A stretch of 51,878 bases of DNA. It comes from Funiculus sociatus GB2-C1 (GTDB lineage: Bacteria; Cyanobacteriota; Cyanobacteriia; Cyanobacteriales; FACHB-T130). How positions within the stretch are numbered: position 1 is the stretch's first letter; each line of letters starts with the position of its first letter. Below, piece by piece: positions 16,395 through 25,900 of this stretch. Position numbers and translations under genes: made by a program. The notes under the pieces were generated by a model. That model saw only the letters and a program-made list of their open reading frames with translations, did no database searches and was not told the origin of the DNA. The DNA is taken from NCBI RefSeq assembly GCF_039962115.1, contig NZ_JAMPKJ010000044.1, positions 1 to 51,878 on the forward strand, in the 5' to 3' direction.

Positions 16395-16955
16395 ATGAAT
16401 ATTAATTTGCCCTGGCAGAAAAGTTTAAAAAATGGAACAAAAGTAAACTTAGACCGGATGCGCCTAAGCGAACAAAATGCGGTCAGGGCGTTATTGAACC
16501 AAATCATTATTGAGGATCAAACGTATCCACAAAATCAACCTCTATCCGAAGTAGAATTTGCTGCCTACTGGATGACTCACGATGCTTTTGTCGTCAAAGC
16601 TGCCGATGACGAAACCGCAGCAACGCCGGAGGAAATTTTGGGAGCTTTCTATCTAAAACCCAATTTTCCCGGACGGTGCAGCCACATCTGTAATGCTGGC
16701 TTTATTGTACAACCATCTATGCGGGGCCAAGGCATTGGGAGGTTGATGGGACAGGGAATGCTAGAAATTGCCACCCTTCAAGGTTACACGGCGGTGATGT
16801 TCAATTTGGTCTTTGCAAACAACACTCCATCCATCCAGTTATGGGAATCCTTGGGATTTCAGACAATGGGGCGCATTCCGGGTGCGGCGCATTTATCTGA
16901 TGGACGGGTGGTAGACGCACTGATGATGTATCGGCCATTAGTCATTAGGCATTAG
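16395..16955 (+). CDS. GNAT-family N-acetyltransferase
   Basis: This 186-residue protein has the GNAT acetyl-CoA loop as SMRGQGIGRLMGQGMLEIA (Q/RxxGxG/A form) near residues 115-133, followed by GYTAVMFNLVFANNTPSIQL and WESLGFQTMGRIPGA, typical of the fold's final strands. Substrate cannot be predicted. The last codons (PLVIRH stop) are made by the repeat GTCATTAGGCATTAG, so the C-terminus and stop derive from a short-repeat array. It is divergent from the SNF2 gene and lies 159 bp before the pnp start. Confidence 0.8.
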   Translation: MNINLPWQKSLKNGTKVNLDRMRLSEQNAVRALLNQIIIEDQTYPQNQPLSEVEFAAYWMTHDAFVVKAADDETAATPEEILGAFYLKPNFPGRCSHICNAGFIVQPSMRGQGIGRLMGQGMLEIATLQGYTAVMFNLVFANNTPSIQLWESLGFQTMGRIPGAAHLSDGRVVDALMMYRPLVIRH

Positions 16956-17041
16956 TTCAGTCAAAAGTCGTCAGGTTGTCCGGTTGTCCGGTTGGAAGAA
17001 GCTGACAACCTTCAAACGCTAACAGACAACTGACAACAGAC
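16937..17041. repeat. STRR-type repeats between GNAT gene and pnp
   Basis: GTCATTAGGCATTAG overlaps the end of the acetyltransferase gene. It is followed by GGTTGTCCGGTTGTCCGGTT and then CTGACAACC...CAGACAACTGACAACAGAC, which carries related units in both orientations. Confidence 0.6.
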
Positions 17042-17114
17042 TAAAAGCACCAATATTATACAAATGCTAGGATTGCGAAAGATAAAGAAAAATGATGAAA
17101 GGACAAAGTACCAC

Positions 17115-19271
17115 ATGGTAGAACTAGACAAGTCAATATCCTTTGATGGACGGGATATTCGACTGAAAGTCGGGTTGTTTGCCCCACAAGCAGGGGGTTC
17201 AGTTTTGATTCAGTCAGGAGATACGGTAGTTTTAGTCACGGCGACTCGCTCAACCGGCAGAGAGGGAATTGATTTCCTGCCTTTAATAGTAGATTACGAA
17301 GAAAGGCTTTATGCAGCAGGTCGCATTCCCGGTGGTTTTCTGAGACGGGAAGGGCGGCCGCCGGAAAAGGTGACACTGACAAGCCGTTTAATTGACCGTC
17401 CCCTGCGTCCGTTGTTTCCTTCCTGGTTGCGAGATGACCTGCAAGTGGTAGCAACGACACTTTCTATGGATGAGCAAGTACCGCCGGATGTACTAGCGGT
17501 GACTGGCGCTTCGATTGCCGTGTTGTTGGCAAAAATTCCCTTCCTGGGGCCGATGGCGGCGGTGCGTGTTGGTTTAGTAGGCGATGATTTTATTATCAAT
17601 CCTACTTATGCAGAGATTGAGGCGGGGGATTTGGATTTGGTAGTGGCAGGTTCCCCAGAAGGTGTGATTATGGTGGAAGCTGGAGCCAACCAGTTGCCAG
17701 AGCAGGATGTGATTGAGGCGATTGATTTTGGCTATGAGGCGGTGCGCGATTTAATTCAGGCGCAGCGAGAGCTTTTAGCAGAACTGGGTATAGAGATGGT
17801 GCAAGAGACACCGCCGGAATTAGACCCGACGCTAGAGAATTTTATAAGCGATCGCGCAACAGCTCAAATCAAAGAAGTCTTATCTAAATTTGACTTAGAT
17901 AAAAACCAGCGTGATGCTCTCCTAGACGAGATCAAAGAGACGCAAATCACCAGCGCGATCGCCCAATTACCTGAAGAAGACCCGATACGAGTTGCCGCTT
18001 CCGAAAACTCTAAAGCAGTTAGCAACGTTTTCAAAGGTATCACCAAAAAGATGATGCGCCGTCAGATCATCGAAGACGGCGTTCGCGTAGACGGTCGCAA
18101 ACTTGATGAAGTGCGTCCTGTCTCCTGTCGCGTCGGTCTGTTACCTACTCGCGTTCATGGTAGCGGTTTATTTAACCGGGGACTGACCCAAGTATTATCT
18201 GTTTGCACTCTTGGAACCCCAGGCGATGCCCAGGATCTCGCAGATGACCTGCACCCAGAAGATGAAAAACGCTACTTGCATCACTATAATTTCCCGCCCT
18301 ATTCTGTAGGGGAAACCAAGCCGATGCGCGCTCCTGGTCGTCGGGAAATCGGTCACGGAGCGCTGGCAGAACGAGCCATCGTGCCAGTGTTGCCGCCGAA
18401 AGAAGAATTTCCCTATGTGATTCGGGTAGTATCGGAAGTGCTATCTTCCAATGGTTCAACCTCGATGGGTTCCGTGTGCGGTTCCACCCTCGCTTTGATG
18501 GATGCTGGCGTGCCAATTACTGAACCAGTCAGTGGCGCAGCAATGGGTTTAATCAAAGAAGGCGACGAAGTTCGCATTCTCACAGATATCCAGGGAATCG
18601 AAGATTTCTTGGGCGATATGGACTTTAAAGTTGCAGGCACTGAGAGCGGCATCACGGCTTTGCAAATGGACATGAAAATCAGCGGGTTGCCCTTAGAGGT
18701 AATCGCCAAAGCGATTGAGCAAGCCAAGGGAGCGCGGCTGCACATTCTGGAAAAAATGCTGACGACAATTGAGAAGCCGCGTACCGAAATGTCGCCGTTT
18801 GCGCCTCGCCTGCTGACAATCAAGATCGATCCAGACTTGATTGGCATGATCATCGGGCCCGGAGGCAAGATGATTAAGAGTATCACTGAAGAAACTGGTG
18901 CCAAGATTGATATTGACGATGATGGCACCGTAACGATTTCTTCAGTGGATGGCGAGAAGGCGAAAAAAGCCCGCAACATTATCCAGGGTATGACGCGGAA
19001 GCTGAACGAAGGAGATGTCTATGCCGGTCGCGTTACCCGTATTATCCCGATTGGTGCCTTTGTGGAAGTGCTTCCCGGAAAAGAAGGCATGATCCACATT
19101 TCTCAACTGGCTGACTATCGGGTTGGTCGCGTAGAAGATGAAGTAGCTGTCGGTGATGAAGTGGTTGTCAAGGTGCGAGAAATTGACTCAAAGGGTCGGA
19201 TTAATTTGACGCGCTTGAATATTCACCCCGATGAAGCAACAGCAGCCCGCGAAGCGGCGGCGAACCGTTAA
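17115..19271 (+). CDS. pnp: Polynucleotide phosphorylase
   Basis: PNPase degrades RNA phosphorolytically from the 3' end and can add tails. Two RNase PH domains surround an alpha-helical domain ([20 protein letters not shown] and [20 protein letters not shown] belong to the second, with catalytic aspartates in [19 protein letters not shown]). A KH domain ([20 protein letters not shown]) and an S1 domain ([20 protein letters not shown]) close the protein. I chose the ATG at 17115 ([15 protein letters not shown]), giving 718 residues, the usual cyanobacterial length. An upstream in-frame ATG at 17064 adds 17 lysine-rich residues with no family support. Confidence 0.96.
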   Translation: MVELDKSISFDGRDIRLKVGLFAPQAGGSVLIQSGDTVVLVTATRSTGREGIDFLPLIVDYEERLYAAGRIPGGFLRREGRPPEKVTLTSRLIDRPLRPLFPSWLRDDLQVVATTLSMDEQVPPDVLAVTGASIAVLLAKIPFLGPMAAVRVGLVGDDFIINPTYAEIEAGDLDLVVAGSPEGVIMVEAGANQLPEQDVIEAIDFGYEAVRDLIQAQRELLAELGIEMVQETPPELDPTLENFISDRATAQIKEVLSKFDLDKNQRDALLDEIKETQITSAIAQLPEEDPIRVAASENSKAVSNVFKGITKKMMRRQIIEDGVRVDGRKLDEVRPVSCRVGLLPTRVHGSGLFNRGLTQVLSVCTLGTPGDAQDLADDLHPEDEKRYLHHYNFPPYSVGETKPMRAPGRREIGHGALAERAIVPVLPPKEEFPYVIRVVSEVLSSNGSTSMGSVCGSTLALMDAGVPITEPVSGAAMGLIKEGDEVRILTDIQGIEDFLGDMDFKVAGTESGITALQMDMKISGLPLEVIAKAIEQAKGARLHILEKMLTTIEKPRTEMSPFAPRLLTIKIDPDLIGMIIGPGGKMIKSITEETGAKIDIDDDGTVTISSVDGEKAKKARNIIQGMTRKLNEGDVYAGRVTRIIPIGAFVEVLPGKEGMIHISQLADYRVGRVEDEVAVGDEVVVKVREIDSKGRINLTRLNIHPDEATAAREAAANR

Positions 19272-19287
19272 TAGCAGATAGAACAAA

Positions 19288-19310
19288 GCTCGGTCTGTTA
19301 CAGACCGAGC
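19288..19310 (+). terminator. Hairpin after pnp
   Basis: GCTCGGTCT and AGACCGAGC form a perfect 9-bp stem with a GTTAC loop. There is no clear T-tract on the plus strand, so termination efficiency is uncertain. It lies between pnp and a convergent gene. Confidence 0.55.
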
Positions 19311-19350
19311 CGCAGTATTTGAGGTATTAGTTTTCAACAACTGCCTTACT

Positions 19351-19752
19351 CTATCTCATGCCTTTGGGCAGAATCGCATTATCTAAGGCAGCATCCTCTA
19401 AGTTAGCATTCATCAAGTTTGCCTCACTCAGGTTGGCACCGCTCAAGTCTGCTTGCTGGAGATCCGCACTATTGATAAATGCGGCAGTCATATTAGCCTT
19501 TTCCAGATTAGCCGCTGTTAAATCAGCACCTTCCAGGTTAGCTTTGGACAAGTTTGCGCCTTTCAAATTAGCCCCTCTCAAGTCAGCTCCGGCCAGGTGA
19601 GCGCTTGCCAGATTTGCCTGTGTTAAGTCGCAGCCCTTACATTGTTTAGTTTCTATCAACTGTCTGACATGGGCAGGATTTTCTGCGCGAACCGGAGCTA
19701 CTAAGCTTAAGGGAAGTAGAAGTGCTGCGGTTGCTAAAATTGTCAGTTTCAT
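19351..19752 (-). CDS. Exported pentapeptide-repeat protein
   Basis: This 133-residue protein has a signal peptide (MKLTILATAALLLPLSLVAP, predicted cut after VRA near residue 23). After a CKGCD pair of cysteines comes a run of about 15 A(D/N)Lxx pentapeptides (ADLRGANLKGANLSKANLEG and onwards) that should form a right-handed beta-helix. The two cysteines may cap the helix with a disulfide. Such proteins are common in cyanobacterial periplasm or lumen; the function is unknown. It converges with pnp. Confidence 0.85.
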   Translation of the reverse strand: MKLTILATAALLLPLSLVAPVRAENPAHVRQLIETKQCKGCDLTQANLASAHLAGADLRGANLKGANLSKANLEGADLTAANLEKANMTAAFINSADLQQADLSGANLSEANLMNANLEDAALDNAILPKGMR

Positions 19753-20104
19753 ATTTTTTACCTGCGCTATTTTATTAATTCTTTATTTTTGTTTCTGATA
19801 TAATCTTATGTTTTACGATTATTCCAGAGCATCCTGCATTAGGTTGAACCTGTGGGGTGAATCCAGAGGAAAGCCTGGAAAAAATTTTTGAAGTAATACC
19901 TAAGAGATAGAAGGGGGGAAAAAAAGAGCAAAGCCTCGCCTATAGGGGCATACGCTACTCTTTGGGAACCCCGGTAAGCATCAAGGCGATCGCGATCGGA
20001 TCTATTAATGTATAAAATTGATCCCCTTAAAGGCAGAGGTTCCCCCGCGCCGTACTAAACTGGAGGTTACAGTTTTTAGCATTGTGAACTTGGCTGAGCT
20101 ACCT
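19753..20104 (+). other. Upstream region of tpiA
   Basis: This 352-bp stretch separates the pentapeptide gene (-) from tpiA (+). It contains a purine-rich run (GAAGGGGGGAAAAAAAGAGC), a GGGGCATACGC...GGGAACCCC hairpin candidate at about 19946-19973, and HIP1-like GGCGATCGCGATCGG at 19984. The open reading frame continues upstream of tpiA to TTG 20018 but without family similarity. I recognise no riboswitch. Confidence 0.35.
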
Positions 20105-20830
20105 GTGCGGAAAATAGTTATTGCTGGTAATTGGAAAATGTACAAAACCCAGGCAGAGAGTCTGGAGTTTTTACAAGGATTCATGTCCCACCTGGAAGAA
20201 ACACCTCAGGAGCGGGAAGTCGTTATCGCGGCTCCCTTCACCGATCTGAGCATCCTATCGAAAAATTTACATAACAACCGGGTGCTGCTATCTGCCCAGA
20301 ATATCCACTGGGAGCAGGAGGGAGCCTACACAGGTGAAATTTCCGGTTCCATGCTCACTGAAATCGGTGTGCGCTACGTAATTGTCGGTCACAGCGAACG
20401 GCGGCAATATTTTGGCGAAACCGATGAAACAGTGAATCGGCGACTCAAAGCAGCGCAGCGCTGTGGTCTAACGCCGATTCTCTGCGTCGGTGAAAGCAAA
20501 GAACAACGAGAGAATGGTGAAACGGAATCCCTGATCACCACTCAACTTAAGAAAGGTCTTGTTGACGTTGATCAGCAGAACCTAGTTATCGCCTACGAAC
20601 CCATCTGGGCAATTGGCACTGGCGACACCTGTGATTCGCCGGAAGCTAACCGGGTAATCGGTCTGATTCGCAGTCAGTTAAAGAATCCTCATGTTTCGAT
20701 TCAGTACGGTGGCTCGGTAAAGCCTAACAATATTGATGAAATCATGGCGCAGCCAGAAATTGATGGTGCGCTGGTGGGGGGAGCGAGTCTGGAGCCTGAG
20801 AGTTTTGCTCGGATTGTGAATTATAAGTAG
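20105..20830 (+). CDS. tpiA: Triosephosphate isomerase
   Basis: This enzyme interconverts dihydroxyacetone phosphate and glyceraldehyde 3-phosphate in glycolysis and the Calvin cycle. From GTG at 20105 it reads (M)[19 protein letters not shown], with lysine in GNWKM, histidine in [12 protein letters not shown], the catalytic glutamate in [12 protein letters not shown], and the phosphate-binding ends [10 protein letters not shown] and GALVGGASL. The GTG start gives 241 residues, as in other cyanobacteria. Upstream in-frame GTG 20084 and TTG 20018 would add unconserved residues; a GGAGG at about 20062 leaves some doubt. It precedes folP by 97 bp of repeat DNA. Confidence 0.95.
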   Translation: MRKIVIAGNWKMYKTQAESLEFLQGFMSHLEETPQEREVVIAAPFTDLSILSKNLHNNRVLLSAQNIHWEQEGAYTGEISGSMLTEIGVRYVIVGHSERRQYFGETDETVNRRLKAAQRCGLTPILCVGESKEQRENGETESLITTQLKKGLVDVDQQNLVIAYEPIWAIGTGDTCDSPEANRVIGLIRSQLKNPHVSIQYGGSVKPNNIDEIMAQPEIDGALVGGASLEPESFARIVNYK

Positions 20831-20882
20831 TAGTCATTAGCTAATGGCTAATGGCTAATGGCTAATGGCTAATGGCTAATGG
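20831..20882. repeat. Tandem GCTAATG heptamer array
   Basis: After the tpiA stop come about six tandem copies of the heptamer GCTAATG, an STRR-type array. It runs straight into the inverted repeat that precedes folP. Confidence 0.9.
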
Positions 20883-20931
20883 TCATTAGTCCTTAGCCAT
20901 TAACAAACGACGAATGGCTAAGGACTAATGA
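20883..20931 (+). promoter_or_regulatory. Perfect 19-bp hairpin spanning the folP start codon
   Basis: The arm TCATTAGTCCTTAGCCATT (20883-20901) pairs perfectly with AATGGCTAAGGACTAATGA (20913-20931) around an 11-nt loop. The assigned folP ATG (20928-20930) is inside the right arm. If transcribed from tpiA, the start codon would be base-paired. The structure arises from oppositely oriented heptamer units. Regulation is inference. Confidence 0.7.
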
Positions 20932-21923
20932 CTAATGACTGCGGATTTTTGACAATCAGGGGAAAAACCTTTGAGTGGGGAAAGCGCACGTATTTGATGG
21001 GCGTGTTGAATGTAACGCCTGATAGTTTTAGTGACGGGGGAGACTTCAGAGCGATCGCTTCTTCCCTGGCGCAGGCTGAGCATCTGATAGCGTCTGGTGC
21101 AGATATTCTCGACGTGGGAGGACAATCGACTCGACCAGGAGCCGCCCAAATCTCTTTAGAAGAGGAATTGCATCGGGTGCTGCCAGTTGTGCAGGCACTA
21201 CGAGAAGGCGAAAGACAAGATAAACAAATTGATCCAACCGATCCCCCCAGGGAAAATCACGCGATGTTTTGGGAAGAACGGGAGGTTGGGGGAAGAACCA
21301 GTAATGGTTCAACTCCCTCATCAATCTCCCCAAACATCGCTCCAAAATCCTCAGTGGTGATTTCGGTGGATACGACGCGCTCGGATGTAGCACGGGCTGC
21401 GATCACATCTGGGGCAGATATGATCAATGATATTTCCGGCGGGACTTTCGACCCTCAGATGTTCCCCACCGTAGCAGAGTTAGGCGTACCGATTGTGTTG
21501 ATGCACATCCGGGGAACGCCTGCGACGATGCAGCAGATGACAGATTATCAGGATTTGATGGGGGAGATCGGGCAGTTTTTGGCAAGCCGAATAGAAAGCG
21601 CGATCGCGTCTGGCATTGACCGCCAGAAGATTATCATTGACCCAGGTATCGGCTTTGCCAAAACTTACGAGCAAAGCCTAGAAATCTTGCGTTCCTTGCC
21701 GATGTTGCGTTCTTTGGGCGTGCCGATTTTAGTGGGGCCATCCCGTAAAAGTTTTATCGGGCGGATTTTAAATCAACCCGATCCCAAAGCCAGAGTTTGG
21801 GGAACTGCGGCGGCTTGTTGTGGAGCGATCGCGAGTGGTGCTGATATCCTGCGAGTACATGACATTCAACAAATGCACGATGTCTGTCGCGTCGCCGATG
21901 CCATATTTAGAATTAAAAATTAA
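20928..21923 (+). CDS. folP: Dihydropteroate synthase with an insertion
   Basis: This enzyme joins p-aminobenzoate to hydroxymethyl-dihydropterin pyrophosphate in folate synthesis. Signatures are MGVLNVTPDSFSDGGDF near residue 26, DVGGQSTRPGA near 63, MINDISGGTFDP near 169, IIDPGIGFAKT near 240, and LVGPSRKSFIGR near 268. At 331 residues it is about 50 longer than usual. The excess lies between the pterin-site loop and SVVISVDTTRS (residues about 98-142), where the DNA at 21261-21340 is an imperfect palindrome. The first residues (MTNDCG) are encoded by heptamer repeat; a TTG at 20947 is an alternative start. Confidence 0.93.
   Translation: MTNDCGFLTIRGKTFEWGKRTYLMGVLNVTPDSFSDGGDFRAIASSLAQAEHLIASGADILDVGGQSTRPGAAQISLEEELHRVLPVVQALREGERQDKQIDPTDPPRENHAMFWEEREVGGRTSNGSTPSSISPNIAPKSSVVISVDTTRSDVARAAITSGADMINDISGGTFDPQMFPTVAELGVPIVLMHIRGTPATMQQMTDYQDLMGEIGQFLASRIESAIASGIDRQKIIIDPGIGFAKTYEQSLEILRSLPMLRSLGVPILVGPSRKSFIGRILNQPDPKARVWGTAAACCGAIASGADILRVHDIQQMHDVCRVADAIFRIKN
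21261..21340. repeat. In-frame palindromic insertion in folP
   Basis: The ends GCGATGTTTTGGGA and TCCCCAAACATCGC are inverted copies with one mismatch, and GAACCAGTAATGGTTC forms a perfect inner hairpin. The stretch encodes the extra folP residues (AMFWEEREVGGRTSNGSTPS...). It keeps the frame. Confidence 0.7.
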
Positions 21924-21944
21924 TAAAACTTTTTTAATTCTAAA

Positions 21945-22760
21945 TTACTTATTGCCATTGCTGCCATTGCTGCCATTTGGTACGTCAGTCTCCGTTCCCA
22001 TCAGCTCTCCCAGTGCTTCGCTCATAGCTTTCGGGTCCATAAACAGAATCTTGGAATTTGGAGATTCGCCTAATCTATAGTTAGCATCGACAAATCTCTG
22101 AGCCAGATAAAACTGCAAAACTTCCTTACTATTAGCTTGCGATCGCAAAGCTTGAGAAATGCGGTTCATATACTCCGCAGCGCCCTCAGCTTCCAAAATT
22201 GATGCCCGTTTTTTAATCTCAGCTGCCCGCTCCTGCTCCATCGACTCTAGCACCGTCTGAACTGGCATAATATCCAGAACTTCCACACGAGTGACTTTCA
22301 CGCCCCAAGCGTCAGTCACATCATCCAGCTCCGCCAGCATTGCCTGATTAATTTCTTTTCTAGCTGAAAAGGTTTGCTCCAACTCCATCTGACCAACTTC
22401 AGTTCGCAACCGGGTCAAAACCAGATTTTTCAGCGCGTTTTCAATATCATCAATAGCGTAATAAGCTTTCTTGAGATCAAAAATCTGCCAATACAACACA
22501 GCATCGGCTATCAGAGAAACATTATCTCTGGTAATGGCTTCTTGAGGTTCAATGTCTAAGACCCTCTCACGAGTTGTCTCTTCCACTACAATTGAGTCCA
22601 CAAAAGGGATGATGAAGTTAAGACCAGGTTCTAGTTTGCGATGGAACTGACCCAAACGCTCTACCAAAGCTTGATTACCCTCATTGATAATTTTCCCAGA
22701 ACCCACTGCTGAGCCGATAATCAGTAGGGCTAGGGGAGCAAGAATTGTGATCGGGTCCAT
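21945..22760 (-). CDS. SPFH/stomatin-like (band 7) membrane protein
   Basis: This 271-residue protein has one N-terminal membrane segment (ITILAPLALLIIGSAVGSGK). An SPFH/band 7 domain follows: INEGNQALVERLGQFHRKLE, PGLNFIIPFVD and the DIEPQEAITRDNVSLIADAV block, with LRTEVGQMELEQTFSAREE-like residues near 115-135. A Gln/Glu/Ala coiled-coil (MEQERAAEIKKRASILEAEG) supports oligomerisation. The extreme C-terminus NGSNGSNGNK comes from a small CCATTGCTG repeat. Such proteins scaffold membrane microdomains. No NfeD-like partner gene is adjacent. Confidence 0.88.
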   Translation of the reverse strand: MDPITILAPLALLIIGSAVGSGKIINEGNQALVERLGQFHRKLEPGLNFIIPFVDSIVVEETTRERVLDIEPQEAITRDNVSLIADAVLYWQIFDLKKAYYAIDDIENALKNLVLTRLRTEVGQMELEQTFSARKEINQAMLAELDDVTDAWGVKVTRVEVLDIMPVQTVLESMEQERAAEIKKRASILEAEGAAEYMNRISQALRSQANSKEVLQFYLAQRFVDANYRLGESPNSKILFMDPKAMSEALGELMGTETDVPNGSNGSNGNK

Positions 22761-22855
22761 GACTTTTGTTTTTTCCTCAAAAAGCTACTTTCCAAGTAGC
22801 TATTACCTTAATGGTAACGAAAGCAATGTGCAACTTTACGTTTTGCTTTGTTTGT

Positions 22856-22951
22856 CTTGTTCCTAGCCAAAGGCTAGGAATGCTTACCCTAAGGCTGGAG
22901 CCTCATATCAAGTTTGTTTGTCTGGTTCTCACTCAGAGAGTAGAAACGAGA
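22856..22951. repeat. Interspersed repeat of the GGCTC...GAAACGAG type
   Basis: TTCCTAGCCAAAGGCTAGGAA is a near-perfect hairpin. It is followed by AAGGCTGGAGCCTCATATCA and TGGTTCTCACTCAGAGAGTA with GAAACGAGAAA. It lies between the histidine kinase stop codon and the stomatin-like gene, so it may act on transcript ends. Confidence 0.55.
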
Positions 22952-22955
22952 AATT

Positions 22956-25900
22956 TCAATTTTGGCAAATAGGGATTTCAATCCAAAACTCCGCTCCTTG
23001 TCCAGGTTCTGAGAAGCATTTCAAGACACCGCCGTGCTTTTGGGTGATAATTTGGTAGCTAATGGATAGCCCCAAGCCAGTACCCTTGCCGACGGTTTTA
23101 GTAGTGAAGAAAGGATCGAACAAACGCGATCGCACATTCGCAGTCATTCCCGATCCATTGTCTTTTATTTTTATTACCACACTCTGAGCATTCAGCGCCT
23201 CGGTGCAAATCCGAATCTCCGGGGCTGGGGATTGGGGATTAGGGATTAGGGATTGGGGATTGGAAGAATTCTTACCCAGTCCCTTGTCCCCAGTACCCAG
23301 TACCCAGTCTGCAATCCCGACTTCCAAAGCATCAATAGCATTGACTAGGATATTCATAAATACCTGGTTTAGCTGCCCCGGATAGCACTCAACGAGGGGC
23401 AAGTCGCTGTATTCTTTAATCACCTGAATACCGGGACTTTCTGGCTTGGCTTTGAGACGATTGTGTAAGATCAGCAGCGTACTATCGATGCCCTCATGGA
23501 TGTCTACAGGCTTCACCTGGGCTTCATCCAGACGAGAGAAGTTCCGCAGAGACAGGACAATTTCACGGATGCGCTCTGCCCCCAATTTCATCGAAGTTAA
23601 CATTTTGGGGAGGTCTTCGAGTAGAAAATCGAGGTCAATTGTTTCGGCTTCCTCCTGAATTTCCGGCACCGGATGGGGATAGTGCTGCTGATATAGACTC
23701 AGGAGGTAGAGCAAGTCTTGAGTATATTCCTCGGTGTGGACAAGGTTGCCATAGATGAAGTTGACTGGGTTGTTGATTTCGTGAGCGACACCAGCAACTA
23801 GCTGCCCCAAACCGGACATCTTTTCTGACTGTACCAGTTGCAGTTGAGTGTGTTGCAGCTCTTTTAAAGTTTGCTCTAGCTGAGTAGTTTTGTATCGCAA
23901 GGCTTCCTCTGCGGTTTTTCGCTCAGTGATGTCCATCAGCAAGCCATCCCAGATAATATCGCCATTAGCTTGCAGTTCTGGACGGCTTGCACCTTGAATC
24001 CATTTCAGCTTTCCTGATGCTGTATACATTCGTCCTTCCCAGTACCAAGGTTGGAGCGTTTGTGCGGATAGCGCCACAGAGTCTTTATGCTCTTGGAGGT
24101 CATCGGGATGGATTAGATTGTAGACGAGGGAAACATCACTCTGGGCGGCTTCTGGCTCCAGTTCATACAATTCTCGGCAACCGGGACTCATGTATGGGAA
24201 AGATATCAAGCCATCCGGTCGCAGGAGGAATCGATAAATCATTCCTGGCATATTCGCGGCTAGCTTTTGTAATTTTGCCTCAGTTTCGGACAATGCTTCT
24301 GTGGTTCGCTTATGCTCGATATTTAAAGCGATCGCATTCGCTACCGTGAACAGCCCTATCTGCTTCGCTTCACACAGCGGTTTAGTAAAGAACATTGCCA
24401 TCACGCCTACCAGCTTTTCCTCTACCAAGAGGGGGTAGCCAGCGAAAGCAACCATTCCTTCCCGCTTCGCCCACTCTCGATCACTGATGCGAGGATCGTC
24501 TTGGACGGTGTTGCTCAGGTGTGGCTGGCGCTTTTGGGCAATCATACCGATTTTAAACTCGCCAACTCTCACTCGGCTATGGGGGCCGTCGATATGGGTG
24601 TACATTCCAGCACTAGCTTGCAATTCAAGTACATCCTCCTCCGAGTTGAGTATCCAGATCCGAGCAAATGCTGCATCAAGGTGTCGAACTATGGTTTCGG
24701 CACACAACTGAAGACTTTGTTGCAAAGTTGCCTTCTGCGTCAAAGCGAGGTGTACATCTGCTCGCAGCGCCTCCATGCAAAGCTGCGCCAACAATGCCTC
24801 TTCTGCTTGCTTCCGCTCGGTGATGTTTTGTGTCATCATCATGCCCGCGGTAATCTCTCCGTTTTCATTTCTCACTGGCAGAGTATGCACTTTGTAGATG
24901 CGTGAAGCAAAGCTATCGCCGCAGAAGCGCGAATCGCGATAAGGCACTTCAAAGACATTTTCGATGCCAGCCAGTGCGGCATGAAAATAAGGCTCTAGGA
25001 GTTCACTGGTTTCCGGCGTGAGTGTCTCGTGCAGGGTTTTTCCTTCCAAAAACTCTTTGTCTTTACAGCAGCCGACAACTTCTAAGTCTGTACCTTCAGC
25101 TAAGGTGTAGCGGCAGTCACTGTCAAATAAAACTACAGCACCATTAGGGAAGTTTTTGGCTATTGTGCGATAAAGTTCTTCACTTTTTCGCAATTGAGTC
25201 TCAATTTGCTTGCGTTCGGTGATATCTTCTGTAATTGCCAGCAAATACTCTGGTGTTCCTTGGGCATCTAAAAGCGGTATTTTCCGAGTGTGCAGTATTC
25301 TTAGCTCTTGATGCCCAGTCTGAATCTGCTCTTCGGGAATGTCTACCAGTTTGCCATTCCTCAACACTTCCCGATCGATGCTGGTGAAGAAATCAGCTTG
25401 TTCTTGTGGGAACAAGTCATAATCATTCTTGCCCAGCACGTCTTGTCTGGAAAAGCCGAGCAGTTCCTCGCAGGTTTTATTGCAGAACGCAAAGCGGAGA
25501 TCGGAAGCATTCTTACAACAAACCCCGACGGGCAGATTGTCTAACACAGAGTTGAGAAATGTTTGGCTGTGCAAGAGAGCAACTTCTGCACGTTTGCTCT
25601 CGGTGATGTCTCTGCCGATGCCCGTTGTCCCCAAGACTAACCCAACTTCGTCATGGAGAACAATGGCGTTAAAACTTATATGGACAGGCTTGCCATCCGA
25701 GTGCAGTTGTACTGTCTCATACTGATAGTAAGACTGGGCCGCTAAAATCTTCTGATACACTTCCCAGCCTTGCTGTTGTTGTTCTGGCGGCTGAAAATCG
25801 GTGAAGGTATGCCCAATCATTTCTTCTGGTTCGTAACCCAGAATGCGCTTAGCGGCAGAGTTCACGAAAGTAAACCGCCCTTCTTGGTCGGTTGACCAGA

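Noticed and set aside
18413-18979. Minus-strand 188-residue ORF
   Set aside because: It lies entirely opposite pnp; its sequence is the shadow of a conserved gene.
19753-20104. Riboswitch upstream of tpiA
   Set aside because: Some hairpin potential exists but no pattern of a known class can be matched by eye.
20831-20882. Possible CRISPR or iteron origin at the GCTAATG array
   Set aside because: The 7-bp units are contiguous without spacers and match the STRR class; no replication gene is nearby.
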